This document shows, in pieces, positions 1-8,564 of a DNA stretch of 59,448 bases. This stretch comes from a bacterium (GTDB lineage: Bacteria; Electryoneota; RPQS01), in NCBI GenBank assembly GCA_018812265.1, contig JAHJDG010000148.1, positions 1-59,448 of the forward strand, written 5' to 3'. Position numbers and translations under genes: made by a program. The notes beneath the pieces are model-generated. The model made no database searches, was not told the origin of the DNA, and saw only the letters and a program-made list of their open reading frames with translations. Positions within the stretch are counted from its first letter, which is position 1. Every line of letters begins with the position of its first letter.

Positions 1-1083
1 AGCGCCGCGCGAAACAACTGCGTGCCTACGCTTGCCGAAATGTCCCGCGCGGCTTTGAACGTGCTCCGTCATGCCGATGATATGAACAACGGTATCTTTC
101 TCATGATCGAGGGCGGAGCCGTGGATTGGGCCAATCACGCCAACCAGATGGGCCGCATGATCGAGGAGATGAACGACTTCAACGCGGCGGTCGGGGCGGT
201 GATTGCGTGGATCGAAAGCAACAGCGATTGGCAGGAAACGCTGCTCATCGTGACCGGCGATCATGAGACGGGCTATCTGTGGGGGCCGGGCTCCGGTTCG
301 CCCGCGACGTGGAATCCGCTCATTGACAACGGCCCCGGAGCGCTGCCCGGATTCCGCTACTACTCGAACACTCACACCAACAGCCTGATTCCACTCTTTG
401 CCAAAGGCGTCGGCAGTCCGTGGCTAATCGAGTTCGCGACCGGCAGCGATCCCGTCCGCGGCGCGTATCTCGACAACACCGACATTGCCCGCGTGGTCTT
501 CGGCTACTACGATTGCACACTCAATGTCGAACTGCTCTCGTTCTCCGCCGAGTTCATGGGAGAGAGCATCGAGCTCCTCTGGACGACGGCCAGCGAACAG
601 GACAACGACCGCTTCCTTCTCTCGCGTAATGGCGTGGTCATCGCGAGCGTTCCCAGTCGGGGCAATTCCGCCACGCTGCAGCACTACGAGTGGACCGACA
701 CCAATGTGCTTTCCGCAACAGAGTATCGTTACACGTTGACCGCCGTGGATATGGACGGCGCGCAATTCGAGCTGTCCGCGTCTACCGTCTCCACGACTCC
801 CGGCGGCTCCGGGATCGCCCACGACTATGAACTCGGCCAGAACTATCCCAATCCCTTCAATGCCGTCACCAGCATTCCCTTCACACTTGCCGAGGGCGGC
901 CGGGTTACGCTGAGAATCTACAGCACGACCGGACGGCTCGTTGCCACCGCCGCCGATCAGACCTTCGGCCCCGGCCGGCAGCACGTGAGTTTCGATGCCC
1001 GCGACCTTGCGAGCGGAGTATACATCTACTCCGTCGAATCCAACGGCTTCACCGCCCGGCGAAAGATGGTCCTGCTGCGATAG
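1..1083 (+). CDS. Alkaline phosphatase, C-terminal part, with T9SS sorting domain (5' partial)
   Basis: The frame is open from base 1, so the gene starts before the window; about 360 residues are visible. The metal-site motifs of the PhoA-type alkaline phosphatase family are present: IEGGAVDWANHAN near residues 36-48 (Glu, Asp and His ligands), GDHETG near residue 86 (Asp-His pair) and THTNSLIPLFAKG near residue 130 (third His). The product would release phosphate from phosphomonoesters outside the cell. After the enzyme domain come an FN3-like segment (LLWTTASEQDNDRF) and a CTD starting at NYPNPFN and ending KMVLLR, which predicts T9SS export and surface attachment or release. The family is clear; substrate range is not. 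Confidence 0.9.
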   Translation, partial: SAARNNCVPTLAEMSRAALNVLRHADDMNNGIFLMIEGGAVDWANHANQMGRMIEEMNDFNAAVGAVIAWIESNSDWQETLLIVTGDHETGYLWGPGSGSPATWNPLIDNGPGALPGFRYYSNTHTNSLIPLFAKGVGSPWLIEFATGSDPVRGAYLDNTDIARVVFGYYDCTLNVELLSFSAEFMGESIELLWTTASEQDNDRFLLSRNGVVIASVPSRGNSATLQHYEWTDTNVLSATEYRYTLTAVDMDGAQFELSASTVSTTPGGSGIAHDYELGQNYPNPFNAVTSIPFTLAEGGRVTLRIYSTTGRLVATAADQTFGPGRQHVSFDARDLASGVYIYSVESNGFTARRKMVLLR

Positions 1084-1109
1084 TCGTTCACTGCACGGCA
1101 AGAAAAAAG

Positions 1110-1137
1110 AAAGGGTGCACGTCATGTGCGCCCTTTT
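1110..1137 (+). terminator. Rho-independent terminator after the alkaline phosphatase gene
   Basis: AAAGGGTGCAC pairs with GTGCGCCCTTT (one G-T wobble) around a 5-base loop, followed by a short T run. It lies 27 bases after the stop codon. The opposite-strand glycosyltransferase also ends nearby, so it may serve both directions. Confidence 0.75.
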
Positions 1138-1220
1138 CGCGGATGCAAACGGCAGCTTGCCGCTATCGTTTTCCGACATTGCCGAGGCGATCCGTCGTCC
1201 CCCCCTCGCGTTTCACGGGG

Positions 1221-2339
1221 TCATTCACACCGGCGCAAGGCTTTGTCGAGCGCCGCCTGAAGATCCGCTTGCCAGGCGTTGCTCTCCAACAGATCGAAGT
1301 GCCGTACTCCATCGTGATGGCCGAACAGCACCGGCGAAGTCCCTCGAAACATCGCGATCGTGGGAACACCCAGCGCCACCGCAAAGTGCTGCGGTCCGCA
1401 ATCGGGAGAGATCAACACATCGCAACAGCGTAGCACCGTGGCCAAGTCCCATACGGATCCGTGCAGACGATGAATCGGGAGATCGAGATCTCTGGCAAGA
1501 GCGGCTTCGGCAATTCCCGCCAGCAGGACGACTTTGCCGTGATAGTCGTGGACGATCATTTGCCCGATCCGCCGGATCCATTCCGGCGGAATCGTCTTGA
1601 AGGGTAGATCTCCCGATTTCGGCCAAACCCCGACCAGCGGACCACTCGCAGAGCCGAGCAGAGTCTCCCGCGTATGCGCCACACGATCCATGAACCCGCT
1701 CGGGACGGGAAGCGTGGCGTGCAGCGATGCGTCGGCCGCCGGAATGAGGTTGCGTATCAACCAGAGCTGTGTGGCGGCATAGGAAATGCGCGTGTGATCG
1801 AAGCCCGCCGTCACAAGTCTCCGCTTGTCGAGAGGAAATCCGAGCTTTATCGGCGCTCGGGCTATCTTCGTCAGGAGTCTCCCCGTGATCGAGGCGTCCC
1901 ACGGGTGGGACGATTCGACGACCAGATCCCACCGCTGCCGCCGATAATTCGCCAACCACCTTGCCGCTGTGCGCGGCTTCCGCAAAAAATCGCGATGGCG
2001 GAAAGGAATCACCTCGTCGGCGAGCGGACCGGGGAAAAAGAGATCCGCCACCTCGGCAGCCAGAACCAGCACCACGTGCGCGTCGGGATAGGCCCCGCGC
2101 AGGGCCCGCAAGAGCGGCGCGATCATCACGAGATTCCCTAATCGGCGATCCTGCCGAATGATCAGGATTCGGCGCAGCGAGTCGGCGCGAGCGGAATCCG
2201 ACTCTCTGAGTTCGAGCAGTAGGCGAGAAATGAACTGGAACAAGTGAACTACGCCTTGGAAATAGGGGCAAACGAAAAACGCGGGACCCAAGCAAGAGGC
2301 CACAAGATGGAAGATACGCATTCCAATCCATTGTGGCAA
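1221..2339 (-). CDS. Glycosyltransferase family 9 (heptosyltransferase-like)
   Basis: A 372-residue protein. RILIIRQDRRLGNLVMIAPLLRAL (from about residue 57, shown here in two parts: RILIIRQDRRLG and NLVMIAPLLRAL) is the N-terminal Rossmann strand and loop of GT9 enzymes of the ADP-heptose:LPS heptosyltransferase type. The C-terminal ISPDCGPQHFAVALGVPTIA segment is the family's sugar-nucleotide site, where members usually read D(S/T)GPxHlAaAlg. Such enzymes build lipopolysaccharide core or other surface glycans at the inner face of the cytoplasmic membrane. The first 55 residues are more hydrophobic than usual for the family, so the true start could be the Met at 2321 or later. It stands alone, convergent with the phosphatase gene. 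The sugar donor and acceptor cannot be read from the sequence. Confidence 0.85.
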   Translation of the reverse strand: MPQWIGMRIFHLVASCLGPAFFVCPYFQGVVHLFQFISRLLLELRESDSARADSLRRILIIRQDRRLGNLVMIAPLLRALRGAYPDAHVVLVLAAEVADLFFPGPLADEVIPFRHRDFLRKPRTAARWLANYRRQRWDLVVESSHPWDASITGRLLTKIARAPIKLGFPLDKRRLVTAGFDHTRISYAATQLWLIRNLIPAADASLHATLPVPSGFMDRVAHTRETLLGSASGPLVGVWPKSGDLPFKTIPPEWIRRIGQMIVHDYHGKVVLLAGIAEAALARDLDLPIHRLHGSVWDLATVLRCCDVLISPDCGPQHFAVALGVPTIAMFRGTSPVLFGHHDGVRHFDLLESNAWQADLQAALDKALRRCE

Positions 2340-2508
2340 GACCGCTATCTGCGCGGCCCTCTACGACCCCGAACCCCGGAGGAGCCGAAGAATCCATGAG
2401 CGATGAAAACCGTCAAGCCACGACGTTTTCTGGTTCTTGGTCGAAGCGGGACAGTCGCTCGTTCATCGCCGAGCGGGGACTGTGTCCTTGCCGGAATCTC
2501 ACCTGCTT

Positions 2509-2649
2509 GTCATTCTGAGGGTCGCTCCTTTTTCATTGTGTCATTCTGAGGGTTGCTCTGCGACCCGAAGAATCTCAGCCCGCTTGCTCAGACCGGACAG
2601 ATCGAAGCCCGGCAAGTAAGCTGAGATTCTTCACTTCGTTCAAAATGAC
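2509..2649. repeat. GTCATTCTGAG / GAAGAATCTCAG inverted-repeat element
   Basis: GTCATTCTGAG occurs at 2509 and 2540. GAAGAATCTCAG follows at 2567, and the inverted forms CTGAGATTCTTC (2621) and AAAATGAC (2642) close the element. A related single unit is at 7017-7045. Several copies in the window and no coding content suggest a non-autonomous dispersed repeat. Confidence 0.7.
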
Positions 2650-2809
2650 AACCGTGAAGGTCCGCCGAGCCGGGATTGTATCCCGGCCGGAATCGCACCT
2701 GTCTGTCATTCTGGACACCGCGTGCCAATCCAAGTACTTGCCGTTCAGAGAAGGACAGCGCGGGCGTCCAGAATCTCCCTTCCGATTTCTGATTTCAGCT
2801 TTCAGATTT

Positions 2810-2935
2810 TCACTTCAGCAGCACCATCTTCCTCGTCTCCGCCCTCCCCATTATCTCAACTCGTGCAAGGTACACTCCCGACGGCAGTCCGCTCGCATCA
2901 AACATTTACCGATGTTCTCCGACAGTTGCAATTGA
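2810..2935 (-). pseudogene. Orphan remnant of a T9SS C-terminal sorting domain
   Basis: The minus strand reads FDASGLPSGVYLARV, then EIMGRAETRKMVLLK and a stop at 2810-2812. That is the last 31 residues of a canonical CTD. Just upstream the same frame gives TVGEHR, a TAA stop and MFDA, so the usual (A)GxHxVxFDA motif is interrupted by a nonsense codon. No protein body precedes it; farther upstream the frame is unrelated. This looks like the 3' end of a lost exported-protein gene, now overlapped by the upstream region of the plus-strand glycosidase gene. Confidence 0.75.
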
Positions 2936-2988
2936 CCGGGCTGAGCCGTACCTTATTCAGGAATGCGGTTTTGATTCCGGGAGTCCCC

Positions 2989-4320
2989 ATGAAATTCTTG
3001 AAAATCAATTTGATACCAACGGCCCTTGCGATACTGCTCAGCACCGCGCCCCTTGCCGTGGCCGACACCACCACCGTCCTGACCTTTAATCAGGAGTTCA
3101 TCAACTGGGTGGATCCCCACGTCGCCACCTTCGCCTTCCCCGAGGGCGGCCCGCTCTACTCGCAGATCACGCTGCGCATGGAGATCGGCTGCCCCGGTTC
3201 GCCCGGCGATTGCGACCCGTGGGATCGTCTTGGCCAGCTCCACGTACGCGTCCCGACCAGCGACAGCACCTACCAGCGCTATGAAATCGCCCGCTTCATT
3301 ACTCCCTACGACATCACCGGCGGCGGCGGGCCGGGGACCTGTTCGTGGGAGTTCGACGTCACCGATTATCAAACACTCCTCCACGACAGCGTCACGCTCA
3401 GCGTTTACATCACGACGTGGATCGGCGGCAATCGCGGCTGGCTCATCACCGCCGTGTTCGAGATGATCGAGGGCGCGCCCGATCCGGAACCCTATCTTGT
3501 CACCAACCTGTGGGACGTCGGGTATCTGGTCTACGGCGATCCGGACAACCCGCCCGAAAGTCACATCGAGCCCGTGGCGATGGTAGCCGACGAATCCACC
3601 GAGATGATCAGAGTTCGCGTCACCTGCACCGGCCACGGGCAGGGCAACACTCACAACGCGGCCGAGTTCTCGCAGAAGTGGCACTGCGTGTGGATCGGCG
3701 CCGCCGATTTCCAGCACGATCTCTGGCGCGACGACTGCGAGCACAACACCTGCAGCCCGCAGGGCGGAACCTGGCGTTACGACCGCGCCGGCTGGTGTCC
3801 GGGCGATAAGGTAGAGCCGTGGGACAACTCCTACCTCGATTTCTCGCCCGGCGAGACGATAGATTTCTACTATGAAATCGAACCCTACGAGAACTTCTGC
3901 CGCCCCACCAATCCCGAATGTGTGAGCGGTGTGACCTGCACCGACTGCAACTACAACTCGACCGGCCACACCGAACCCAACTACTGCCTGATGGTGCAAG
4001 CGATTTTCTATCGCACGCCGCTTTCTTCCAACCCTCGCGAGCGGGCGGGGGTGCCCGCTGAGATCGAACTTCTGCAGAACTATCCCAATCCCTTCAATCC
4101 GCAGACGACCATTCGCTTCACGCTTCCGTCACCGGGAATCACGCGCCTCGCCGTGTACAACACCTCCGGGCAGCAGGTCGCGCGGCTCGTACAAGATTAT
4201 CTCTCCGCCGGACCTTACGAAGTCACTTTCGACGGAAGCCATCTGACCAGCGGAGTGTATTTCTACACTCTCGATTTCCGCGGCACAAACACCACGCGCA
4301 AGCTGCTGCTGCTGAAATAG
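2989..4320 (+). CDS. Secreted peptide-N-glycosidase F-like protein with T9SS sorting domain
   Basis: 443 residues from an ATG preceded by CCGGGAG. Residues 1-25 form a signal peptide (MKFLKINLIPTALAILLSTA). Residues about 30-345 match both PNGase F domains: CDPWDR (75-80), an ITTW strand near 142, WxGHG-like TGHGQGN, AAEFSQKWHCVWIG with Glu226, FQHDLWRDDC, and the diagnostic RYDRAGWCPGD. PNGase F cleaves N-linked glycans from asparagine. Asp79 and Glu226 align with the family's catalytic Asp60 and Glu206 (alignment done by eye). The position of the third important acid (Glu118) appears to be Thr142. The CTD runs from NYPNPFNP (about 363) to KLLLLK. The protein is therefore exported, with glycoproteins outside the cell as likely substrates. 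Activity is uncertain because of the missing Glu. Confidence 0.85.
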   Translation: MKFLKINLIPTALAILLSTAPLAVADTTTVLTFNQEFINWVDPHVATFAFPEGGPLYSQITLRMEIGCPGSPGDCDPWDRLGQLHVRVPTSDSTYQRYEIARFITPYDITGGGGPGTCSWEFDVTDYQTLLHDSVTLSVYITTWIGGNRGWLITAVFEMIEGAPDPEPYLVTNLWDVGYLVYGDPDNPPESHIEPVAMVADESTEMIRVRVTCTGHGQGNTHNAAEFSQKWHCVWIGAADFQHDLWRDDCEHNTCSPQGGTWRYDRAGWCPGDKVEPWDNSYLDFSPGETIDFYYEIEPYENFCRPTNPECVSGVTCTDCNYNSTGHTEPNYCLMVQAIFYRTPLSSNPRERAGVPAEIELLQNYPNPFNPQTTIRFTLPSPGITRLAVYNTSGQQVARLVQDYLSAGPYEVTFDGSHLTSGVYFYTLDFRGTNTTRKLLLLK

Positions 4321-4340
4321 AGATGTAGTCCTAGTAGATG

Positions 4341-4369
4341 TGTAGGGGCGGCCCGGTGTGGCCGCCCTT
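4341..4369. repeat. GTAG-hairpin (REP-like) unit, also a possible terminator
   Basis: GTAG is followed by GGGCGGCC, a short loop and GGCCGCCC, then CTT and a T/C-rich tail. It lies 20 bases after the glycosidase gene stop. The same sequence recurs at 8489, 36391 and 36523 in the opposite orientation. Confidence 0.75.
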
Positions 4370-4404
4370 CTCGTTTCCCCTCGCTGACAATGGAAAATGC
4401 GTGA

Positions 4405-5916
4405 TTACGTTCGAGGCTGACCGGACTGTTGAGATTGGAGCCATTCTTCGATTTTCTGGGACGCGAACTTGACTCCGCCCACGCCGAAGGCAATGGCAAA
4501 CGCCACCGCCACCGCGCCGACTAAAATACCGAATGCGATCACCACGATTTCGGCGGCCAGTCCCGCCTGACGTAGCGCCATCGCACCCGCCATGACCAGA
4601 ATCGCAAGCCGCGCCACCATCGGCAGCAGCGCCGGATATTTCGTCTCTTTGGAACGCAGCGCGTTGGCCGCCAGATTAGCCAGATACAAACCGACGGTAA
4701 AGATCAAGACACCCAGAAGGACGTTGCCGATAAACACCAGGAATTGCTGCAAGAGTCCCGCCGCCAGATTGAAGTATAAGAGGTTCAGAGCTTCCAAGCT
4801 GGCGAACAGCATGATGGCTACGAGAATCACCGTGCCGGCGATCTCGGACAGCGTGCGCTCGCCCGCTTTCGGTTCGCGGCCGATGCCCAGCTTCACGAGC
4901 AGCGAATTGAATCCGATGCTCGTCAGCAACTCGGACGCCAATTTCGCCACCACGCGGCCGATGATATAGGCCAAAACCAGCAACAGCGCCGCGCCGAAGA
5001 TGTTCGGCAAAGCCAGCAGGATCGCATCCAGCATGTTGGAAGCCGGCCGCGTGAGCGCCTCCAGTTGCAGGGCATCCAGTGTTCCCACCAGAACGGGAAT
5101 CAACACCAGAATGTACACGATCAGACCGATGACGCCCGACAGCTTCCGGGTGCCCGCCGCTGCGCTAAGTCCCATCTTCTCGCTGAACTTGTCCACGCCC
5201 GCCGCCGCCAGAACGTTGGTCACGATCCCGCGCAGCAGGTGAGCAACGAAAAGCCCGATGAGCAGGATCAGCGCCGCCGAGACCAGATTGGGCAGGAATT
5301 CCAACGCCGGTGTCAGCATGCTCTGCACCGGCCCGAGCAGTCCATCGAGGGCCAGCGCGCCCAGAATCGCCGGCAGGAACAGCAGGAAGATCACCCAGTA
5401 CACCGCCGCGCTCAGCGGCCGCGCGAGAGCCACCGGTTCCCCCGAGTCGCGGTCAATCGCTCCTGTGACGCGCTCATCAATTTTGGCCGCCGTCAGCGCC
5501 TTGTAGACGATCGCCCGCAGAATGGTTGCCATGATCCAGGCCAGGATCAGCAGCAGTGCCGCGCCGATCAGGTTCGGCAGATAGGCGGTGACCTCCGCGA
5601 GCATGGCATTGATAGGCACCACCGCCATGGTTAGACTGAGAGTCTGGAAGAAGGCTACGAACACCAGCAGGATGAGCAGGTAGTACACGATCCGCCCCAC
5701 CATCCGCTCGGCCCGGACGGGCTTGGGCTGTCCGTCCCCGGACAACCATTTTCCCATGCGTTCATCGAGCTTCAGACGATGCAGGCCGCTCCGTACCAGC
5801 CCCGCCACCCCCAGCGCGGCCAGCCAGCCGATAACCAGCACGGCAATCGCCGCCAGGAGCCGTGGCCAGTAACCTCCGGCCATCTCCGCCATCTTCTCTG
5901 TGAATACTTCAAACAC
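4405..5916 (-). CDS. Multi-helix membrane protein of the mechanosensitive ion channel (conserved TM-helix / CmpX-like) family
   Basis: 503 residues. The start is GTG at 5914-5916 with GGGAGAA about 8 bases upstream; the nearby ATG is out of frame. It carries some 10-12 hydrophobic segments, in which a unit reading (I/L)GAALLLILAW(I/L)xxxxxRA(I/L)(V/A) recurs at roughly residues 110, 205, 300 and 380. Repeats of this TM helix define the CmpX-like branch of MscS-related proteins. These sit in the cytoplasmic membrane and are linked to osmotic or mechanical gating and cell-envelope stress. The classical MscS cytoplasmic beta domain is not evident, so channel activity is a family inference. It is a single gene, convergent with the glycosidase. 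Confidence 0.75.
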   Translation of the reverse strand: MFEVFTEKMAEMAGGYWPRLLAAIAVLVIGWLAALGVAGLVRSGLHRLKLDERMGKWLSGDGQPKPVRAERMVGRIVYYLLILLVFVAFFQTLSLTMAVVPINAMLAEVTAYLPNLIGAALLLILAWIMATILRAIVYKALTAAKIDERVTGAIDRDSGEPVALARPLSAAVYWVIFLLFLPAILGALALDGLLGPVQSMLTPALEFLPNLVSAALILLIGLFVAHLLRGIVTNVLAAAGVDKFSEKMGLSAAAGTRKLSGVIGLIVYILVLIPVLVGTLDALQLEALTRPASNMLDAILLALPNIFGAALLLVLAYIIGRVVAKLASELLTSIGFNSLLVKLGIGREPKAGERTLSEIAGTVILVAIMLFASLEALNLLYFNLAAGLLQQFLVFIGNVLLGVLIFTVGLYLANLAANALRSKETKYPALLPMVARLAILVMAGAMALRQAGLAAEIVVIAFGILVGAVAVAFAIAFGVGGVKFASQKIEEWLQSQQSGQPRT

Positions 5917-6231
5917 GGTTCATTCTCCCTTGCTAAACCTTCGGGAAAAGACTCACAAGTCCCGGTCGCTGTCAGCGCCCGTCGAAGGTGCGTGGAAGCG
6001 AAGGAAACTCATTTTACAGCGCAAAGCCCCGCTCAATTTCCCGCGCCGCCGTGTTCTACTGTTGTGGGAACCCGATACTACGTGCCGCCACCCATCGCCA
6101 TTCTATATGATAAGGGGGAATTTCTCAAAAGTCAAGGTGTTTCGAGGCTTACCAATTGAACACCGATAAAAAAACGAGGCTGGTTCACCACCTGCCCATC
6201 GTTCGCTGTGCAAGAACAGAATCACGATTGG
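5917..6231. other. 315-base intergenic stretch, nothing recognised
   Basis: Contains the upstream region of the minus-strand channel-like gene and the downstream end of endonuclease III. Overlapping short plus-strand open frames have no homology I recognise and no ribosome binding site. No clear hairpin or promoter is visible. Confidence 0.5.
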
Positions 6232-6885
6232 TCATTCACTGTCTTCCACTCCGGTTTTCGGACAGTCTTTATCGAGCGGACACTCGGAACACTTGGGTTT
6301 GCGGGCGTTGCAGATTTTGCGGCCGTGCCAGATCATCGCGTGACTGAAGAGAATCCAATCATCCTGTGGAATGAGTTCCATTAGATCGTGTTCGATCTTT
6401 TCCGGGCTTTTTTCCTCGGAGAGTTCCATACGGCGGGTCAGCCGCGAGACGTGCGTGTCCACGACGACGCCGGTGGCAAGTCCGTAGGCGGTTCCGAGAA
6501 TCACGTTGGCGGTTTTCCTTCCGATTCCCGGAAGCTTGATGAGCTCCTCCATGTCCTTGGGAACCTTGCCACCGAACTCTTCATGGATCGCTTTCGAGAA
6601 TCCGATAATTGATTTGGCTTTGTTGCGGAAGAATCCCGTGGAGCGGATGTCTTCTTCGAGTTCGGCGGGATTCGCATCGGCGAAGGCGCGTGGTGAGCGG
6701 TACTTTTTGAACAGATCGCGGGTGACTATGTTCACCCGTTCGTCGGTGCACTGCGCGGAGAGAATGGTGGCAATGGCGAGTTCGAACGCGCCTTGATGAT
6801 TCAGTGCGCAGGTCGCTTGGGGATAGGTCTCGAACAGGATTTCCGTCACGCGCTGCGCGCGCTTCTTAATGGAAGATGATGGCAT
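6232..6885 (-). CDS. nth: Endonuclease III (base-excision repair DNA glycosylase/AP lyase)
   Basis: 217 residues from the ATG at 6883-6885; the frame also has a TTG at 6930, but that extension covers a heptamer repeat and is hydrophobic and unlike the family. The helix-hairpin-helix LPGIGRKTANVILG contains the catalytic Lys, and VDTHVSRL contains the catalytic Asp. The C-terminal CNARKPKCSECPLDKDC fits the C-x6-C-x2-C-x5-C ligands of the [4Fe-4S] cluster. The enzyme removes oxidised pyrimidines and nicks the abasic site. Length matches bacterial Nth (about 210). It is a solitary gene flanked by repeats, so its promoter probably lies within 6886-7150. Confidence 0.95.
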   Translation of the reverse strand: MPSSSIKKRAQRVTEILFETYPQATCALNHQGAFELAIATILSAQCTDERVNIVTRDLFKKYRSPRAFADANPAELEEDIRSTGFFRNKAKSIIGFSKAIHEEFGGKVPKDMEELIKLPGIGRKTANVILGTAYGLATGVVVDTHVSRLTRRMELSEEKSPEKIEHDLMELIPQDDWILFSHAMIWHGRKICNARKPKCSECPLDKDCPKTGVEDSE

Positions 6886-6950
6886 GGAAAGCAAAGGATG
6901 AAGGATGAAAAAGTTAAGCGAGAGAAGCAAACTGCCGGTTGCATCTACGG

Positions 6951-7006
6951 TGGGCAGATCAGAGACCTGCGGCTACGGAACAGGACACGATGAATCGTGT
7001 CGCTAC
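6951..7006 (-). repeat. Two GTAG-hairpin (REP-like) units
   Basis: Read on the minus strand, the first unit is GTAG then GACACGAT-TC-ATCGTGTC (perfect 8-bp arms, 6981-7006). The second is GTAG then GCAGGTC-TCT-GATCTGC (one mismatch, 6951-6976). Both keep the GTAG although the arm sequences differ. A heptamer pair, GGATGAA at 6896 and 6903, lies just beside them. Confidence 0.7.
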
Positions 7007-7016
7007 AAACCGTTCT

Positions 7017-7045
7017 GTCATTCCGAACGAAGGGAAGAATCTCAG
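7017..7045. repeat. Single GTCATTC...GAAGAATCTCAG element
   Basis: GTCATTCCGAACGAAGG followed by GAAGAATCTCAG is a shortened copy of the element at 2509-2649. It lies in the 266-base gap between endonuclease III and the next gene, which otherwise holds only REP-like units. Confidence 0.65.
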
Positions 7046-7151
7046 CCCCCGTGCCGCGCTCACTTCGCCCGATCCGATAAACACATCACCCCGCAAGCAA
7101 CACACTGCCGTGTGAAACTAACAGATTCGCGGGGGCGCACGCAGTGCAGAG

Positions 7152-8438
7152 CTACTTTCGGCCGAGGCGGGGCCGGAATTTCACAAGAAAGAGATCGGTC
7201 GGACGATGGCATATAATTGGAAATTCCACGTTATCGTACATCATCGGGCCGTCAGGCCAGGTCCGGCCGGCGATGACCAAGCCGCCATCCGGGGCGAGGG
7301 TCATGGCGATACCTTCGCGAGCTTGCTTGTTCTCAAGTTCTGATGAAAGCGGTTCGTTTGCCATAATAATCGAGCGGCGAGGCTGTCCTTTTGTTGACAA
7401 CACCTCGACCCAATATCCATCATCAACGTTGTATTCTTGCGGGTGTTGGCCCGTGAACGCGATGTCTTTGTCGGGGAGTTCAATGCAACTTCGTATTTCC
7501 GAATCTCCCAGATTCTCGAAAGACCGGGACCAGAGGGAATCGCCGTTCGCCGTAAGCCGCATAAGAGAGGCTCGTCCGAGAATCATATAATCTCCGTTTG
7601 CCGCAGGTGCGAGATCCGCGACGAAATTCCAATCGGCGAAGTGTTTATTCCAGACGATGATGCCGAGGCTGTCGGTTCGCACGACCGAGAGGCCTTGAGC
7701 GTTGCTCTGGCCCGTCGTTCCGGCGAAGATAATACCGAAATCTTCCGTCATCTCGGCATCAATCGTGTACCCGGCATCGGCTCCGAGTTGCGTTTCGCCG
7801 TAGGACCTTCCCCATAGTGGAGTACCCGCGGAGTCAAGCTTCACGATATGGAAATAGGCCGGTCCGTTGTCAGGATTGACGGCGGTACGCAACAGCACAA
7901 GACATCCGCCATCGGGCGTATCGCGAATCGGCCCGGCGGTGTTGTAGTGATGCACACGATACATACGAGTCCACAGTGTATCGCCGGACGCATCGAGCCG
8001 GAGAATCCATACTTGACTTAGGCCTTCGCCCAGCGATTGGATCGTGGCGGAAACCAGACAGCCGCCGTCCTTCGTCGGCCATACGTCCTCCGCCTCGCTC
8101 CGGGAGCCGCGACGGAAGAACTTCCTCCACTGCGATTCTCCGGTCTCGTCGGTCTTCAGGACAAACGCTGTTTGAGAAACATTGTACACACATCCGAACG
8201 TTCCGGCCACGATGAAACCGCCATCGGCCGTCGTACGGATAGCGGAAGGATCGAGGCAGATACTCCCCTCGCTAAACGAGTCCAGACGCGCAAATCCCTC
8301 GCCCTGTTGGATTTCCCACGTCTGAATCGCTTTAGCGATCTCTGAGCGACTGATGGTTCGGGTCCACAGTGTGTCGGGTTTACCCTTCGCAAGCGCGAGA
8401 ACGGGAAAAAGGAGGAGAACGAAAAGAAGGCGGTTCAT
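7152..8438 (-). CDS. Exported propeller-like protein without sorting domain
   Basis: 428 residues with a signal peptide (MNRLLFVLLLFPVLALA). The rest consists of repeats of about 50-60 residues with GGGxxxxG cores: TADGGFIVAGTFG, TKDGGCLVSATI, TPDGGCLVLLRT, APAANGDYMILGR and APDGGLVIAGRTW, alternating with DSSGDTLWTR-type segments. This is the delta-60/propeller-like pattern of many FCB surface proteins. Its closest relative in the window is the protein at 54065-55459, which shares these repeats but ends in a CTD; this one ends at FRPRLGRK with no CTD. It may stay in the periplasm, use another export route, or have lost its tail. Function unknown. Confidence 0.7.
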   Translation of the reverse strand: MNRLLFVLLLFPVLALAKGKPDTLWTRTISRSEIAKAIQTWEIQQGEGFARLDSFSEGSICLDPSAIRTTADGGFIVAGTFGCVYNVSQTAFVLKTDETGESQWRKFFRRGSRSEAEDVWPTKDGGCLVSATIQSLGEGLSQVWILRLDASGDTLWTRMYRVHHYNTAGPIRDTPDGGCLVLLRTAVNPDNGPAYFHIVKLDSAGTPLWGRSYGETQLGADAGYTIDAEMTEDFGIIFAGTTGQSNAQGLSVVRTDSLGIIVWNKHFADWNFVADLAPAANGDYMILGRASLMRLTANGDSLWSRSFENLGDSEIRSCIELPDKDIAFTGQHPQEYNVDDGYWVEVLSTKGQPRRSIIMANEPLSSELENKQAREGIAMTLAPDGGLVIAGRTWPDGPMMYDNVEFPIICHRPTDLFLVKFRPRLGRK

Positions 8439-8487
8439 TTTGCGGTGTTGAAGAGGGGTGACGAATGAATGTCATACAATCCGTGTG

Positions 8488-8560
8488 GGGGCGGCCACAC
8501 AGGGCCGCCCCTACAGATCAAGGTGTCGAGCGAAATGGATATGGCAGGCCGTGCCCCTAC
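8488..8560 (-). repeat. Pair of GTAG-hairpin (REP-like) units
   Basis: On the plus strand, GGGCGGCC-ACACA-GGGCCGCCC ends in CTAC (8511-8514). A second unit with GGCAGGCCGTGCCC also ends in CTAC (8557-8560), four bases before the stop codon of the next minus-strand gene. The same two units, in the same order, are at 36391-36451. Confidence 0.75.
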
Positions 8561-8564
8561 GGTG

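Larger units (their letters stand above)
2340..2988. other. Gene-free stretch with dispersed repeats and a decayed gene end
   Basis: No intact gene is supported. It holds a direct repeat of about 47 bases (near 2471-2517 and 2668-2715, both containing CCGGAATC.CACCTG), the GTCATTCTGAG inverted-repeat element, and a minus-strand CTD remnant next to the following gene. The short open frames here run through these repeats and show no protein-like composition. Confidence 0.6.

Noticed and set aside
424-1179. Long antisense frame over the alkaline phosphatase gene
   Set aside because: It mirrors codon bias of the plus-strand gene and has no recognised domain.
2645-2935. 96-codon plus-strand frame
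   Set aside because: It overlaps dispersed repeats and the minus-strand CTD remnant.
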